Source: an uncultured Bacilli bacterium (GTDB taxonomy: Bacteria > Bacillota_I > Bacilli_A > RF39 > UBA660). Taken from it: a stretch of DNA of 5,718 bases. The notes beneath the pieces were generated by a model, which ran no database searches, was not told the DNA's origin, and was given only the letters and a program-made list of their open reading frames with translations. Below are positions 5,218-5,718 of the stretch, piece by piece (within the stretch, counting starts at the first letter, position 1; the number at the start of each line of letters is the position of its first letter). Both the position numbers and the translations under genes were made by a program. The stretch is from NCBI GenBank assembly GCA_904502155.1, contig CAJGDV010000079.1:1-5718 (forward strand). Reading direction: 5' to 3'.

Positions 5218-5718
5218 CTATTTTTCATTGAATATATCTGGTAAGTCATTTTCTAATAAAACATATGTTGTTTTATCTTTAATTTCATGCATTAATTTAA
5301 ATGCTATTTTTACGTCATTAATTACATAAATATTTTTTTCTTTATATTTCTTTTCCATTAATCCATCATAAATTGGTTTAGTTTGTTCTTCACCTACTAA
5401 AATTACAGCGTCACAAACATCAGCAATTTGCATACCAAATTGTTTATTTAAATCATATTGTCTATCTCCTAATTCAATCATACCAGGAGTAACAATAATC
5501 TTTTTACCAGGCATTAATGATAATACATCAAGTGCCATTTTGCTTCCTACTGGATTTGAATTATAAGCGTCATCAATAATATTAATGTCACCATATTTTT
5601 TTAATTCTAAACGGTGTTCAATTGATCTTACTTTTTTAACTCCTTGCATTAATTGTTCAACTGGGATTCCAAAATGAGAACCTAATGCAAGACCTGCTAA
5701 AATATTATACACATTAGG
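5218..5718 (-). CDS. murF: UDP-N-acetylmuramoyl-tripeptide--D-alanyl-D-alanine ligase (C-terminal part)
   Basis: MurF uses ATP to attach D-Ala-D-Ala to UDP-MurNAc-tripeptide in the cytoplasm, the last cytoplasmic step of the pentapeptide precursor. The gene runs off the right edge; 166 C-terminal residues of a protein usually near 450 are visible. The first codons read PNVYNILAGLALG, matching the family's '(P)HNvyN' segment, so the GTG at 5712 is an internal Val and not a start. Family motifs follow: IEHRLELK, DDAYNSNP (the Mur ligase C-terminal substrate-binding motif), VTPGMIELG, CDAVILVG and the closing LLENDLPDIFNEK. It ends in TAG, 15 nt before the ddl ATG, so the two genes are almost certainly cotranscribed and supply consecutive steps. 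Confidence 0.97.
   Translation of the reverse strand, partial: PNVYNILAGLALGSHFGIPVEQLMQGVKKVRSIEHRLELKKYGDINIIDDAYNSNPVGSKMALDVLSLMPGKKIIVTPGMIELGDRQYDLNKQFGMQIADVCDAVILVGEEQTKPIYDGLMEKKYKEKNIYVINDVKIAFKLMHEIKDKTTYVLLENDLPDIFNEK

Overview
The window is a low-GC stretch of bacterial chromosome in which every gene I can support lies on the minus strand. The very AT-rich codons, strong AAGGAGG-type ribosome sites, the cell-wall genes murF and ddl, and a CotD-like spore coat gene at the left edge point to a Bacillota (Firmicutes) bacterium. A gut Bacilli or Clostridia lineage with endospore ancestry would fit, but I cannot name a genus. Visible stop codons are TAA or TAG only, and the Trp codons I checked are TGG.

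In transcription order (right to left) there are two or three units. (1) The 3' part of murF (5218-5718, cut by the window edge) is followed after 15 nt by ddl (4006-5202). Together they make D-Ala-D-Ala and attach it to the UDP-MurNAc-tripeptide in peptidoglycan precursor synthesis. The Ddl has an unusual second-substrate loop and a Gly-X-Lys tail. (2) Two small tandem paralogs of unknown function follow (127 aa at 3569-3952 and 129 aa at 3178-3567). They are spaced by a single base and end at a strong intrinsic terminator (3147-3176). (3) A new unit starts at a putative extended -10 promoter with ffh, the signal recognition particle GTPase (1787-3094). It is followed closely by a five-helix membrane protein resembling the C-terminal half of DUF2207 proteins (790-1773) and a 171-aa protein with a PH-like N-terminus and 11-residue amphipathic repeats (248-763).

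At the left end, a short intergenic region separates the 171-aa gene from a CotD-like spore coat gene (1-187, cut by the edge). A 17-bp hairpin there fits the minus-strand RNA perfectly and buries the coat gene's Shine-Dalgarno sequence. A CATAAAATA box, matching the -10 consensus of the mother-cell sporulation sigma factors, overlaps its loop. Transcripts reading through from ffh would have the ribosome site blocked (or be terminated), whereas a transcript started at the embedded promoter would lack the blocking arm. This switch and the two orphan paralogs are the most interesting parts of the window. No tRNA, rRNA, CRISPR, insertion sequence or riboswitch was seen. No gene-free gap exceeds about 85 bases.
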